Positions 52,959 to 64,000 of a DNA stretch of 64,000 bases are shown in pieces (position 1 is the stretch's first letter; each line of letters opens with the position of its first letter). The notes under the pieces are model-generated. The model was not told the DNA's origin and made no database searches. It saw only the letters and a program-made list of their open reading frames with translations. The stretch spans positions 15,091,501 to 15,155,500 of the forward strand of contig OX621250.1 of the NCBI GenBank assembly GCA_951640165.1, in the 5' to 3' direction. The stretch comes from Pseudoips prasinana (taxonomy: Eukaryota > Arthropoda > Insecta > Lepidoptera > Nolidae). The translations under genes were made by a program, and so were the position numbers.

Positions 52959-53465
52959 TAAATAGTAAGAACATGTTTGTAGTAATATAGTTGTATACAT
53001 TATTATTTCTAGTAACATATATATTTAGGTACACATTGTATGAAGTTATGAAACATTAATAAAAATTTATTTTGTAATAGCAATGATATTTAGCTAGCTC
53101 GTATCAAGTTAATGTCAAGAGACTATGTTTAAGTTTAATTATCTAGTTTAAGTCTAATATTTTTACTACATATTGTCAATGGTTCTGCCTATATTAAGGT
53201 ATTATTATTATGACGGACCTAGTGTTAATAACGACGGACGCGCTTTAATGCTACCACTGAATCCAATGCGCCCCAACTGAGAAGACCAAGCGAAACAAAC
53301 TCAGTGGGTTCATCTACTACCGGTTTCAACACGACCCAGTTGAGACGGTCCGGCGAAACATACTCAAGCGGGCATGAACACGGGATTTGGTCCAATTAGA
53401 GTAATTATTTAGTAGGCAAACACAATATATGCTCGATCGGTTGTCTGAAGGCCTATTATTTTAGA
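52959..53465 (-). repeat. LepZ retroelement, copy C
   Basis: The minus-strand copy runs from about 53465 (GTAGGCAAACACAATATATG on plus) through CAACTGAGAAGACCAAGCGA and GTATACATTATTATTTCTAG to AGAACATG, where the (TTTCA)n tail begins. It lacks the AGCGCTTTTTTAAAG end seen in copies A, B and D. Confidence 0.8.
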
Positions 53466-53600
53466 TTATATTTAGGTATACAAAAGAAAACTTCGAAACA
53501 ATAACATTATTCATTTTGAGACAGAGTCAATAATTTTAAATTAAGTATATGATAGCAATCATTTACAGATAGTTCACGTAACTCAGCAGATCAGTCATGT

Positions 53601-54115
53601 CTATATGGCTACAAGATCTCCAGCGAGCAATGTGCAGGTAGGTAGTGAGAGCCAGACGTCTTTGTCATCGATGTACTCTTTAGTGGTGTAATAACCCCTA
53701 GCCATAAGTATACGTTTAATATGTGTTTTAAAACTGGTGTCAGGCAGATCAAGAATTTGAGTAGGAAGCTTGTTATAAAACCTAATACAATTTCCTAAAA
53801 ATGATTTATTAGTTTTGCTTACTCTAAAGCCTGGCATGGCTAGTTTGATTTTATTCCTAGTATTTATATTATGCAGTTCACTTTTCTTTTTATATTTATG
53901 AATATTTTTTCTAACAAACATTATATTCTGATATATATATTCCGATGGTACAGTAAGTATATTTATTTCTTTAAACAAATTTCGCAAAGAATCGCGACTG
54001 CCTAAAACATAAATGGCTCTGACTGCTCTTTTCTGCAATACAAAAATAGTACCTATGTCAGCCGCCGAACCCGACAGCAGAATGCCATACGACATAATGC
54101 TATGAAAGTACGCGA
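53601..54115 (-). pseudogene. LINE C-terminus (Jockey/CR1-like), 5'-truncated
   Basis: The minus frame from 54095 reads SYGILLSGSAADIGTIFVLQ, then KRAVRAIYVLGSRDSLRNLF and YNKLPTQILDLPDTSFKTHI. It is the region after the RT domain, related to the LINE at 35449 but a different subfamily. The 164 codons are open, but RT and endonuclease are absent, so no enzyme can be made. Confidence 0.8.
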
Positions 54116-54169
54116 AATAACTGATATACTACATATACAATTTTCAATTTTGTCAATATATTCATCAAT

Positions 54170-54240
54170 CTGTCCTGGGTGGGAATCGAACTCCCGACCT
54201 GCGTCGTGAAAGGCAAGTATCTACCAACCACGGCAGATAT
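54170..54240 (-). mobile_element. SINE-3 head, minus strand
   Basis: TCCTGGGTGGGAATCGAACTC, CCCGACCTGCGTCGTGAAAG and CCAACCACGGCAGATATACTC, the reverse of a tRNA-like head. Confidence 0.7.
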
Positions 54241-54474
54241 ACTCGTAAAAATAAAAGTGGTCACTAAATCGCAGTATTGTTACTTCAAATTATCATATAG
54301 GCATTCATGACTATATTCTTGCATATGCAGCGATAGCCCTTTGAAATGTTGCCACTTTAGCAATGACCCATGTAACGATTGATAGCCTTAGTGCTTAAGC
54401 TTACCAATAACTTTAGGACTGGTGATACTTACCATTAGAATCTCATATAATAATAATAATAATGTCTAGGGACA

Positions 54475-55055
54475 ATGTCACACAGATCATCCTAGCCCCA
54501 AACTAAGCATATAATATATAATAATCGTTTATTTTCTCCATACAATAATTTATGTCTAACAACTTAATGTAATTATCTATAATTAGTAGAGAGCTGGTGT
54601 CCGAAGAAGGCGTAAACCTGTATTACGGATCACCAGGTCCTTCCCCGCAGTAAAATCACAACATATTATTCTACATTTATATAAAAAATTAAAATATGAG
54701 CCTTTTATTTGGCAACGTAATGTTTAAAAAGAAAAGATAAAAAAAAATTAAAGCTCAAATACCATTTTTATACAATTCGAATCATGTCGGATAATTTGTA
54801 TACAATATGTGTGTGAATGTGTGTGTATGTGTACGTGTGTGTGATTAGCAAGCAAAGCTTGTACTATGGGTACCAGGCGACGATATACATACTTATATAG
54901 ATAGATAAATACTTATAAACATAGAAAACATCCATGACTCAGAAACGAATATTCGTGCTCATCACACAATTATTTGCACTTACCGGGATTTGAACCCAGG
55001 ACCACCAGCTTTGTAGGCAGGAGCACTACCAACTAAGCTACGGTGACCGTTAAAT
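54475..55055 (-). repeat. SINE-3 relatives and LINE scrap, minus strand
   Basis: 54836-55052 is a good minus-strand SINE: AAGCTTGTACTATGGGTACC, AGACATCC-like middle, then GGGATTTGAACCCAGGACC and CCAACTAAGCTACGGTGACC at the head. 54475-54520 repeats part of it. 54525-54650 (TCTCCATACAATAATTTATG..GGATCACCAGGTCC) looks like a LINE 3' end. Confidence 0.65.
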
Positions 55056-55436
55056 ATGCAGAAATTACGTGAGAACCGCCTCATTTTTGTTTCACGTCCA
55101 CTTTTCATCCCGTCTCAAGAGTTCTTTGCAACGTTGATTAAAACATTATGTAATAAGTAATAACCGTACTAAATTAAGTTTTGTGATATACCATAAATTT
55201 GAACCGCTCACCATTAGATCTGCAGGAAATTGAAAACATGAATCAATTTCGGCCGTCACCGCAACTTCTTTTTCTACCAATTACCACACTTTCGTGTCAT
55301 ATTGTACCTACATATAGACGGCAGATAGAAAGGGAAAACAATAAATTATAATAATATTATTTTTATGCATCATTTGTTCCCACCAAGCATTTACAAAGAA
55401 TAAAAAAGTTCTACCTATTATAGCTTATTAGGCACT
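55056..55436. other. No gene seen
   Basis: Ordinary AT-rich sequence between SINEs. Confidence 0.4.
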
Positions 55437-55690
55437 CATAGCCAGACGCTCTCATCGCTCTGTAAGTGATTGGCGAGGTTAAGCAACTAGGCTCGCGGTC
55501 AGTCCATAGATGGGTGACCACCAAAGTGGTTTGATTTCTGAGCGTCTTCGTGCTTCGGAGCTGTCAGTCTCAGTTGTTACACAACAGTCGTTAAGCCATG
55601 TCAGAGACCGAATGGGCGGCTTGAACAACTCTGACACTAAGGTAACCACTGCCCATACGATAAGTAAGAACGTACGTATTATAATCTCAT
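55437..55690 (+). mobile_element. 5S-rRNA-like SINE, copy 2
   Basis: Positions 55473-55519 (GCGAGGTTAAGCAACTAGGC through TAGATGGGTGACC) align without gaps to the 47-base internal promoter region of insect 5S rRNA, covering A-box and C-box. The body then has TTCTGAGCGTCTTCGTGCTT and AAGGTAACCACTGCCCATAC. A fragment of the same tail is at about 27225-27290. An RNA polymerase III promoter of the 5S type is inferred. Confidence 0.75.
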
Positions 55691-56077
55691 GTATACTACT
55701 CGTCAGACGAAAGTAGGAACGCTATCACGTCGCGACCACGATCACCCTCTTGACCCTCAGTTCACATTTGTATTGCCGATATGCCCCCTCTGATCCTCAA
55801 TCGGACTTTTATTCCGCATCGTCACTTATTAACGTGGAGCAATAATTCCACAAAACCCGCCTAAAAGCTGACCCATGTATCTCCACGTCACGCCCTGAGC
55901 CAGGATGGGAGATTTGAACCTCTGGCATGGGCCGTACTTGGCTACGACTTGGTTTATAATCTTATTTCTTTGATAGTTTGACTGCTCGCTTCATTGAGCC
56001 CTGTGAAGCATTGAAGGCCACCTCAGCTTACTGTAAACATCAAATAATAAAAGTTAAGTACTTGTAGGTACTAATAT

Positions 56078-56882
56078 TATAAATTAACCGTGTCCTGCGG
56101 TTTAAGCTGCTTACCTTTTAATTAATTATAGCCTATGTGTTATTCAGATATATATTTATTTATTTGTGTAACATTATTAGGAAGACCAACAGCTTTCAAT
56201 AACTAAATAGATTAGGTATACACAACAGTTAGCCATTTATAGGTCTCCAAGCTGTATTCTACAACCGATTGAGCATATATTGTGTTTGCCTACTAAATAA
56301 ATACTCTAATTGGACCAAATCCCGTGTTCATGCCCGCTTGAGTATGTTTCGCCGGAACGTCTCAACTGGGTCGTGTTGAAACCAGTAGTAGATGAACCCA
56401 CTGAGTTTGTTTCGCTTGGTCTTCTCAGTTGGGGCGCATTGGATCCGGTGGTAGCAATACAGCGCGACCGTCGTTATTAACACAAGGTCCGTCATAATAA
56501 TAATACCTTAATATAGACAGAACCATTCACAATATGTAGTAAAAATATTAGACTTAAACTAGATGTTTAAACTTAAACATAATCTCTTGACAATAAATAT
56601 CATTGCTATTAACAAATAAATTTTATCAATGTTTTCATACAATCAATACAATGTGTACCTTAATATCTATGTTACTAGAAATAATGATGTATACAACTAT
56701 ATTACTACAAACATGTTCTGACTATTTACAAGCGCTTTTTTAAAGTCTACGTGAATAAAAACCTTTTTTATTTTATTTTACTACAAAGATTCATCAACAT
56801 CCGTTCGGTAGATTAAGCGTAAAAGTAACCTACATCCATACATCCATACTCACAAACTTTCGCATTTATAATATTAGTAGGA
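56078..56882 (+). repeat. LepA repeat split by LepZ copy D
   Basis: LepA halves lie at 56078-56155 (CGTGTCCTGCGGTTTAAGC, TATAGCCTATGTGTTATTCA) and 56772-56882 (CTACAAAGATTCATCAACAT to TTTATAATATTAGTAGG). LepZ copy D fills the gap, from about 56160 (AACATTATTAGGAAGACC) to GTCTACGTGAATAAAAACC. Confidence 0.8.
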
Positions 56883-57849
56883 TGTAATGATAACTCTGCA
56901 TGTCTTCCTGTATTTTACCTTCTCACGATTAAGCCGCTCACTTGATTGTGGTGAAACTTGCTAAAATAGTTACCGATTTAAAAAACCGACTAACATTTAT
57001 TTATAACAACTGAAATTAAAATAATTTATATGCGACCAATCAGAAACTAGTTCAATCAGAATACTTCAAAACAATCAATAATCAACGGAAAAATCGCGAG
57101 ACATGTATAAAAAGCATCAATGACTTCCTTATTCAGAATTTGAACTGTCATTGTACAGTCGACATTACTTCAAAGGATACACTGTGTCGATAAAAACCCC
57201 CTTACTACATAGATACTAAGAATCATTTTCGTAGTGCAAGTGTAGTCATGGGCATGGCGTCGTGTTACATACATTGTGAATCTTTTAATGTATCCTTCGT
57301 AAGCACACAGTACAAAATATAAATCCGTCCCCACACGGGCACTGCGTCTTGGCCTTCAATACCCAATGATTAAACTAGGCCTTCTGTACGTCTTAATTAG
57401 AAATTGTGAATGGTCGTAATGTGTTTTATTGGTTACTTTGATAGCGGATGCCAATATAAATGTACGTCAATTTAGTTTCGAGCTTTGATTAAACCGGCTT
57501 TTCGGAGGAAGCTGCCTTATTGAATTAGTTACTCAATATGTATGGTCACAGTGTTAGCGATTTATAATCATCTTAGTTGGGTAGTTGCGCATTTATCGTA
57601 GTGATTAGGCCATTGTGCTTGAAATTATTTGGCTACTTAAACCATTTCAGTACAGTCCAGAAGTCTTGAGTGCCCGCTGCTGCAGCGTAAGGTCATTCAG
57701 GAACTTCGCTTTTAACATACCTACCTCTTAAGAAAATACTTCATAAAGTGCAACAATTTAGCTAAAGAAGACCTCATGCTATCTCATTTAATAAGTTATA
57801 GCAATGTGCGTGTTTTTACCGAAGAAACTTGAGTGAGTGTTTGTATTTG
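56883..57849. other. No gene supported; possible weak promoter at 57106
   Basis: GTATAAAAAGC at 57106 with TTCAGA about 27 bases on is a weaker TATA/Inr pair. No exon is recognisable downstream. Confidence 0.35.
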
Positions 57850-57930
57850 TATATAAAAGGCACCATGAGGCACTTTATGAGTTTGTGTTTGTATATAAAA
57901 GGCACCCTTGTTGTGGAATGTTCAGTTGAA
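57850..57930 (+). promoter_or_regulatory. Core promoter: duplicated TATATAAAAGG plus Inr
   Basis: TATATAAAAGGCACC occurs twice, at 57850 and 57892, within a 41-42 bp direct duplication. From the second TATAAAA (57894) to the A of TTCAGTTG (57924) is 30 bp, the arthropod TATA-to-initiator spacing, and TCAGT is the arthropod Inr consensus. Transcription would start at 57924. No coding exon is obvious downstream, so this may be a non-coding RNA, a distant first exon or a chance match. Confidence 0.4.
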
Positions 57931-58666
57931 ATAATCTTTAATTTTAATTCATTACAGAGTTATTTTCTTCTTATCGTAATTATTATAATAAGAAGCATTA
58001 AATATATAGATTTAGTGACATCACATTAGTGCTTTTGTCTGATCAACAAAACGTGTTTAAAGTAAAATAAATGTAGGGTTAAGCTGTTGTTCTCGATTTT
58101 AATCGTAAGACATCCGTCCGTGACCTACAAGTGGTCTTAAGAAACTGACACAAATCACAGCCATGCATACTCACATAGAAAAGAAGCAGATTGATATATC
58201 GTCCAAGAAGTGGCGGTTCTTGGAATATTTTTTAAGTAAAGTATAGTAGCACTGACCAGAATTCGACACTGAAAATAGAACCCATGCGTTATTTAAGGAA
58301 GACATGGTAATTTAATATAGGTCCTACTGTCAATGTCCTTATCGTGCTGAAAATGCAGATCGCACTGATCTTTTCTTGAATTAACAAATGTTATCACGAA
58401 ACCAAAGATGATTTATTTTTATTTTTACGGGAAACGTTCACTGCTTCGCGGAACCATAGATGCTATCGGGGCCTAATAAGTTGAATTAGTATAGAGAACC
58501 AGAATCAAGCAACTCGCCCTAGAGGTTTTTAGGTTTTGAACCTTGAATCAGGGCGGTTAATGACGTGGAAACACTTTTATGTGCGAAGATGCGGGCCGCT
58601 TGATCGATACGAATGTCTCAAAAGAATAAGTAAATAGGAAAATTATTATATATAAATCTAAACATA
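57931..58666. other. No gene seen
   Basis: AT-rich region downstream of the promoter candidate. 58505-58620 has a GC-richer repeat-like patch (GAATCAGGGCGGTTAATGAC). Confidence 0.35.
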
Positions 58667-58971
58667 TAATAAAATCGTAGGAAAGTCAAAACTGTACGTT
58701 GAATATTTTTTAAAAAGGATACTTGGTTCGTGATCTATAATCGATATCAAAGCCATAAATATACTTTTCAGAATTTTTGTCTGTTTGTCTGTATGTATGT
58801 CCAGGCTAAACTCAAAAAGTACTGCATGGGTTTACTTTAAATTATGCATGAATATTACTAAGAGGTCGGGTCAACATATAGGCTACATATTACCACGCTA
58901 TCACCTACGGGGGAGGAGCTGTGATAATTTATAAAGTTTAACGGGGGAAAACCGCGGGGCACAGCTAGTAA
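58667..58971 (+). repeat. LepB repeat, copy 3
   Basis: ATAATAAAATCGTAGGAAAG through CAACATATAGGCTACATATT to GCGGGGCACAGCTAGTAA, with the cleanest 3' end of the three copies. Confidence 0.85.
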
Positions 58972-59816
58972 TATAATATTTTAGATTTTGTCGTGTTGCC
59001 TAAGATACATTATTAACTTACAACCCACTAAATAATACGAATACCAAACTTATGTCGTCGTTTCTAATATTATACTTAGATTTAAAAAAAAAACAATACT
59101 ATTTAGAAAAATATATTTAGTACTGATAAATTTGTTTTTAATAAGATCTCGGCAAAAAGTACATTAGTAGCTTAATACCATCTTAGTATAAAGTTCTTTG
59201 ATGCACTCCTACTACCGTTTACTTTACTTTCAATTCCTATCCATCCAAAGGTTGTCTGGAAGAGATCGCTTAAGGCGATAAGACCGCCTGTTGTACATTA
59301 TGTTTTTTATATCCAATGTATTTTCTTTCCGTTTGCGGGTGTACAATAAAGAGTATTCTATCTTTATTATCTTTGTCGATTTCCGCTATCACTGAGACAG
59401 CTGCTCTTCACAAATAACGCAGTAAACTAGATTGCCAATATTATTATGTTAAAATTTGAAATAATGCCACTAACATATCATAAATTGTAAATGACCGTAT
59501 TAAGTAGAGACCATAAATACACACGGTACATAAAATATAAAAACAACACGAAAAAATAACAAGCGGCGATCACTTTGCTGCGGCCAATTAATATGTTTGT
59601 TAACACAGACTAAATTACCTAAAACAGACTTGGTAATAGTGTCAATAACATGCCGTTGAAATCTAACCTGCACCTGCTTCAATCATTCACGAAGAATTGT
59701 ATTGAACCGCGCATCAGATTATATCGCGCAAATTAAAATTAAAACCAGCGGCACATCAAAATAATTATAATTATCTAAAGAAACGAAACTTAAGTTCTCA
59801 TCATCGTCATTACCCT
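58972..59816. other. No gene seen
   Basis: AT-rich, no element recognised. The 60-codon ORF on the minus strand at 59500-59682 has no motif. Confidence 0.4.
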
Positions 59817-60150
59817 GACTGCACGTGTGGCGCGGCGGCTAAGTCAGTCGCCTCGCCGCATCGTGTCGCGGGTTCGAGTCCCGCGCCGGACAACTATTTG
59901 TTTGACCCATAAATACTTAGTTGTTCTGAGTCTGAGTGTAATTTGTATCCGTCTATTATATGTTTAAATTAAGTAAACAATAGCTCTGTATGCTCATAAT
60001 TTTAATGTTTAGTTATGAATATTTTCTCAGTAAGTGAATTTATTGTAATTATTATGAGAAATAAAGTAATTCTTAATCTAATATGTTTGTAAAGTACCCC
60101 GCGACACAGGGAATAGATTCACTAGTGCGGGCGTTGTCTTTAAAAAAAAA
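59817..60150 (+). mobile_element. SINE-1 with a ~115 bp insertion in its tail
   Basis: GACTGCACGTGTGGCGCGGC, GCGGGTTCGAGTCCCGCG, TTTGACCCATAAATACTTAG, then the tail stops at ATTATATGTTT (59969) and restarts TAATATGTTTGTAAAGTACC at about 60081. The repeated ATATGTTT fits a target duplication. The insert ends AAATAAAGTAATTCTTAATC, like a retrotransposed 3' end. Confidence 0.8.
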
Positions 60151-60174
60151 TTAAGAATTATTTAACTGAAAAAA

Positions 60175-60290
60175 AATATGTTAACTGAAAGACGTCCATT
60201 GCGGAATAAATACCTCGCCATTGCTGTTCTTGCTTTACCTGCCTACCCACGCTTTGTCTCCCTGTTCGTGGTCATCGTTCGACAAGTGGT
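60175..60290 (-). repeat. RTE-type LINE 3' end, worn
   Basis: TTAACTGAAAGACGTCCATT, CCTCGCCATTGCTGTTCTTG and CCCACGCTTTGTCTCC keep the order of other copies. Confidence 0.6.
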
Positions 60291-61089
60291 TTGGCTCCAA
60301 TTTGATGTGTGACTGATGTCGTAGAATATCTCTACCCTAGCTCATTCAGCGGGGGTTGTGTAGAAATCCTCTGCAGAAATTTATATCAGAGGACGGGCAG
60401 CAGCAGCATTTCTTGCGTGCTGAATGCTTCCTTGCATTCCTATTTTTAGAACTAGTAAAATGAGTGCAGTATAAAAAGTTTATGTATGTTTGTTTACACA
60501 TAAACTTTTGAAACATTTTTTGCAACATTATTTTTGATAATGTTTGGAAAGTGAATGGAAGGCCCTTGCTACACATCCCCAATTAGCACGTAGGGGTTCT
60601 AAAAATCCTATGTTAACTCTCATATTATTACATTATCGCATTGTACGCCTTATCACAACATTCTTTGTCGTAATTACTTATTGCTTACTTATTTTATTAC
60701 GGATTCTACTAAAAAATACTTATTTATATGCCCATTGTGTATATATTTTTTAATATGCGATGCAAAGTATAGTTTCATATTGAGTAAAGCTAGTAGTAAA
60801 TTTACATAAGAGACGTCTATATTCTAAGTGGTCCTCAGATGCCAAATAAGTTTAAATTTTTAAACAATTTGACCACTCCCTCGTGTTTGGGTTTCATCAG
60901 ACGATAATATGATCGACTGGTTATTATAATCTGATATTGAACTTTATAATTAGACTTTTAATGCGTAAATCGAGCATCCACTAGTGGTTTTATTTGTTTA
61001 GAAACGTTATATATATTTAGTGTAAAATTGCTACTGCGAAGTAGTCTTTGTTGTAATTTGATGAGCCTAATTAATCTATATATATATAT
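60291..61089. other. No gene supported
   Basis: AT-rich; ORFs at 60346-60582 and 60544-60753 show no family features. Confidence 0.4.
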
Positions 61090-61312
61090 TAATAAATAAA
61101 TAAATATTTTGGGACACACTGTCATATGATCCCAAAGTAGGCAAAGCATGTACCATTGCAATCAAATAACTGAGAATACATAAATATTATGAATAAATTA
61201 CTCCCAGACACAGAGCAAATAATCAAGCTGATCACACAAAATTTTGTCCTGGGTGAGAATCGAACTCACAACCTCTGGCTTGTTAGCCAGTAACCTCTAG
61301 AACCACAGGCCA
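61090..61312 (-). mobile_element. SINE-3 relative, minus strand
   Basis: GGGACACACTGTCATATGAT at the tail, then CCCAGACACAGAGCAAATAA, GTCCTGGGTGAGAATCGAAC and TTAGCCAGTAACCTCTAGAA at the tRNA-like head. Confidence 0.75.
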
Positions 61313-61765
61313 GATTAGGCCCACCTGTTAGTAAGCGTTCGGAATGTTCAAAGATATCTATCTATGTTCGGCTATGAGTTGATGTTTAGCGACGTAAAAT
61401 ACTGATGAAAAATGAGCGTTACACATGCGTTATAAATGATTTTAGTAGTTTGTTTACCTGTTATTATTTTTATTTGTGGTCTTGGGTGCGAGTAATGACA
61501 CCAGAGGTCACTGAAAAGGGGGAAAACGTCGCAACACGATGTGTTGGAAGCATCATAGACTACAGCAACTGCTTACGACCAGAAAGGCCGAATGTTCGTT
61601 TGCCAATATGGATTAATTATTTTTGATATCATTATAAGATCAGATGGTTTAAGGTTTTTATATGACCAAAGATAGACCTTGTATTTTAAGCCTCGGACAA
61701 CTTAGTTTTTAGTTGTGTTTTTTATTCGGTAAATAAATATGAATTTCTAAAGAAACTTTAATTAA
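61313..61765 (+). other. Unassigned, includes a possible short coding block
   Basis: 61495-61626 reads MTPEVTEKGENVATRCVGSI then IDYSNCLRPERPNVRLPIWI to a stop, more GC-rich than its flanks, with AATAAA at about 61732. It has no repeat match here, but also no supporting exon. Confidence 0.2.
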
Positions 61766-63262
61766 TTGTACGAGTGGGACGTGACGTCTTTATGTGTTCT
61801 TCGCAGCACGGGGCAGTGTTCTGAGGAATTGTTTGAACTTATACCATCCGCTGGTGGTACACCAATCCTACGGGCCCTTCAGAAGTTATTTAACTCGGTC
61901 ATACTAGAAGGTCAAACGCCACAAGCATGGCACAGGGGTGTGGTGGTGCTCTTTTTCAAAAAGGGCGATAAAACCCTCTTGAAGAATTACAGACCCATCA
62001 CTCTGCTGAGCCATGTTTACAAGTTGTTTTCGAGGGTCGTTACGAACCGTCTCGCGCGCAGGTTTGACGACTTCCAGCCTCCCGAACAAGCCGGTATCCG
62101 TAAAGGCTTTAGTACCATAGATCACATACATACGCTGCGGCAGGTTATACAGAAGACCGAAGAGTATAACCAGCCATTATGCTTAGCGTTTGTGGACTAT
62201 GAGAAAGCCTTTGATTCGATCGAAACTTGGGCCGTACTGAGGTCTCTCCAAAGGTGCCAAATCGACTACCGGTATATCGAGGTGTTAAAGTGTTTGTACG
62301 TAAACGCCACTATGTCAGTGCGACTCCAGGACCAGAACTCGAAACCTATCCACTTGCAGCGAGGTGTGAGACAGGGAGATGTTATATCTCCGAAACTGTT
62401 CACCGCTGCATTGGAAGATGTCTTCAAGCTTCTGGACTGGAAAGGCTTTGGCATCAATGTCAATGGCGAGTACATCACCCACCTTCGATTTGCCGACGAT
62501 ATAGTTGTCATGGCTGAGACTCTTGACGACCTCGGTACAATGCTCGATGGCCTCAGCAGAGTATCTCAACAAGTGGGTCTGAAAATGAACATGGATAAGA
62601 CGAAAATCATGTCGAACATCCATGTTGCACCCACTCTTGTTAAGGTTGGAGACTCTGCACTCGAAGTTGTAGAGAACTATATTTACCTAGGACAGACCAT
62701 CCAACTAGGTAGGTCCAACTTCGAGAAGGAGGTCAATCGTAGAATCCAACTCGGCTGGGCAGCGTTCGGGAAGCTACGTAATATCTTCTCGTCCCAAAAG
62801 TCTCAAGTCGCAAGTCTTCGACCAGTGTGTGTTGCCAGTGATGACTTACGGAACGGAGACGTGGTCGCTCACTATGGGCCTTATCAGGCGGCTCAAGGTC
62901 ACCCAAAGAGCAATGGAAAGGGCTATGTTTGGAGTTTCCCTGCGAGATCGAATCAGAAATGATGAGATCCGCAGGCGAACTAAAGTAACTGACATAGCCG
63001 TACGAATTGCCAAGCTGAAGTGGCAATTGTCAGGGCACATAGCTCGTAGAGCCGACGGCTGCTGGGGCAGAAAGGTTTTCGAGTGGCGACCACGAACCGG
63101 AAGACGCAGCGTGGGCAGGCCCCTACAAGATGGACCGATGATCTTGTGCGGGTCGCTGGAAACAGCTGGATGCGGATAGCGCAAGACCGGCAATTGTGGA
63201 GATCTTTGGGGGTGACCTTTGTCCAGCAGTGAACGTCTTTCGGCTGATATGGTATATGGTAT
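61766..63262 (+). pseudogene. RTE-type LINE, RT domain to 3' end (longest copy)
   Basis: A 398-codon frame contains the reverse transcriptase: NYRPI (residues 74-78), AGIRKGFST, FVDYEKAFD (142-150, motif A), GVRQGDVISPKLF, the intact catalytic FADD (242-245) and MNMDKTKIM. The sequence style is RTE/BovB-like. The endonuclease is missing, so the copy is 5'-truncated near 61820. Near 62810 the frame shifts by one; LPVMTYGTETWSLTMGLIRR and GHIARRADGCWGRKVFEWRP follow. A lost C near 63118 shifts it again (TRWTDDLVRVAG), ending at TGA 63230-63232. RT motifs look intact but the full protein cannot be made. This copy explains the many short 3' ends elsewhere in the window. Confidence 0.9.
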
Positions 63263-63339
63263 ACCATCCGCCACGTTCTGACACAGACCCTCTTGTCAGA
63301 GGTGGAAATTTCATCCATATCATCTGGATGTATGGGCGT

Positions 63340-63575
63340 CTACCACTGTGCCTTGTACAAGATTTTTTTACCACGCACTACCGCTCTGTGGAATCAATTA
63401 ACTGCGATCTATTTCCGTTCCAGTATGACATGGCAACCTTCAAGAGCATAATCCTTTTTAAAAGGCCGGCAACATACTTGGAGCCCTACTGGTGTTGTAA
63501 GTATCCATGGGCGGTGGCAATTACTTACCATCAGGTGACCCACTGGTTCATTTGCCTTTATATTCTATAATAAAA
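63340..63575 (+). repeat. LINE C-terminus and 3' UTR, plus strand
   Basis: CACTACCGCTCTGTGGAATC (LWNQL), TATGACATGGCAACCTTCAA and TTACCATCAGGTGACCCACT match the reverse of 17566-17893. Confidence 0.75.
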
Positions 63576-64000
63576 AAAATTAAATATACAAAAGTTACTA
63601 TCCATCTAATATCAGGAATTTAATACTCTAAGTACATTTACATAAGACGCGAAAAATTTCAAAATTACCCACTTTATTTCGATAAATAACTGTAGGAATT
63701 CCCCGTCATGTACTTACTGTTGCAAATTGTCCATGGAAAATACAGTATTCTTTAGTGAATCATAATACCTTGTAGTCCTTGAATTCAAAAGTAAAAGAAA
63801 CGGAAAGATGGGGTTAACCCGGAACTATTTTTAGAAGAAATATGTGAGTGCCAATTACTGGTTGGGAGCCAGTTTTTGAAATTGTTGTATTTTCGAGAAA
63901 TCCTTTTCAAAGCTATTAAGGAAAGGTCAGCGCGGCAAGGTCAGAGTTTGAAAGGAAAGTTTGGGTTTTCATTTGTTTTTTATTTTCTTAAAACACACGG
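63576..64000. other. No gene seen
   Basis: AT-rich sequence to the window edge. Confidence 0.4.

Noticed and set aside
52152..53034. Two overlapping minus-strand ORFs of 288 and 289 codons
   Set aside because: They are translations of the TGAAA microsatellite (ISFHF repeats) and carry no real coding signal.
61904..62623. ORFs antisense or out of frame within the RTE-type LINE
   Set aside because: The 398-codon plus frame carries all RT motifs; the others are shadows.
1..64000. CRISPR arrays, prophage, operons or rRNA genes
   Set aside because: No regularly spaced direct repeats with unique spacers, no rRNA genes (only a 5S-like SINE head), and spliced genes with SINE/LINE content show a eukaryotic nuclear genome.

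Overview
The window looks like lepidopteran (butterfly or moth) nuclear DNA. It is AT-rich and gene-poor, and most of it is repeats of types familiar from Lepidoptera: an RTE-type LINE whose 3' end recurs about ten times, Jockey/CR1-like LINE 3' ends, several tRNA-derived SINE families, a 5S-rRNA-like SINE, mariner elements, short hairpin MITEs and a ~160 bp dispersed repeat. No bacterial-style genes, operons or CRISPR arrays are present. The species cannot be fixed from the sequence. All gene models and family assignments come from reading the sequence by eye, without searches.

Genes. The best-supported host gene is on the minus strand at 3600-10606. Six short coding exons, all joined by phase-1 introns with good splice sites, give 183 residues: a candidate signal peptide, several dibasic or furin-like sites and a GKR site formed across the last splice junction. 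It looks prohormone-like; I do not recognise the family. Two large upstream exons (11095-11829 and 14361-15386) have the same phase-1 borders and share a V/I/L-K-P-x-Q motif with it, so they may belong to a longer isoform or a tandem relative; the first of them is frame-damaged in this sequence. A second minus-strand exon (48419-48568) encodes a signal-peptide-like segment followed by a C-x3-C-x3-C segment. A possible plus-strand terminal exon sits at 32079-32170. A decayed HSP70 C-terminus is at 367-658.

Layout. 0-2.1 kb: HSP70 relic and a three-copy ~0.3 kb tandem array. 2.2-3.5 kb: complete mariner copy with a dead catalytic site, 61 bp beyond the stop codon of the host gene. 3.6-15.4 kb: host gene(s), with introns carrying a second, decayed mariner framed by inverted minisatellite units. 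15.5-35.3 kb: intergenic, with MITEs, SINEs and LINE 3' ends. 35.4-37.0 kb: decayed Jockey/CR1-like LINE. 37.4-42.6 kb: a nest of insertions: a SINE split by a minus-strand LINE, itself split by two 5'-truncated LINE copies and an almost pristine mariner. 43-52 kb: repeats, a 158-160 bp tandem array and the Cys-containing exon. 52.2-53.5 kb: a ~783 bp (TGAAA)n array growing from the tail of a retroelement. 53.5-61 kb: LINE and SINE copies and a consensus TATA/Inr promoter at 57.9 kb. 61.8-63.3 kb: the longest copy of the RTE-type LINE.

Cross-cutting signal. At least ten inverted duplications with 12-30 bp arms and 2-8 nt loops are scattered through the window. Three lie inside conserved transposable-element sequence, where the inverted copy clearly replaced the expected sequence. 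This is the pattern expected from template-switch (snap-back) mutation.
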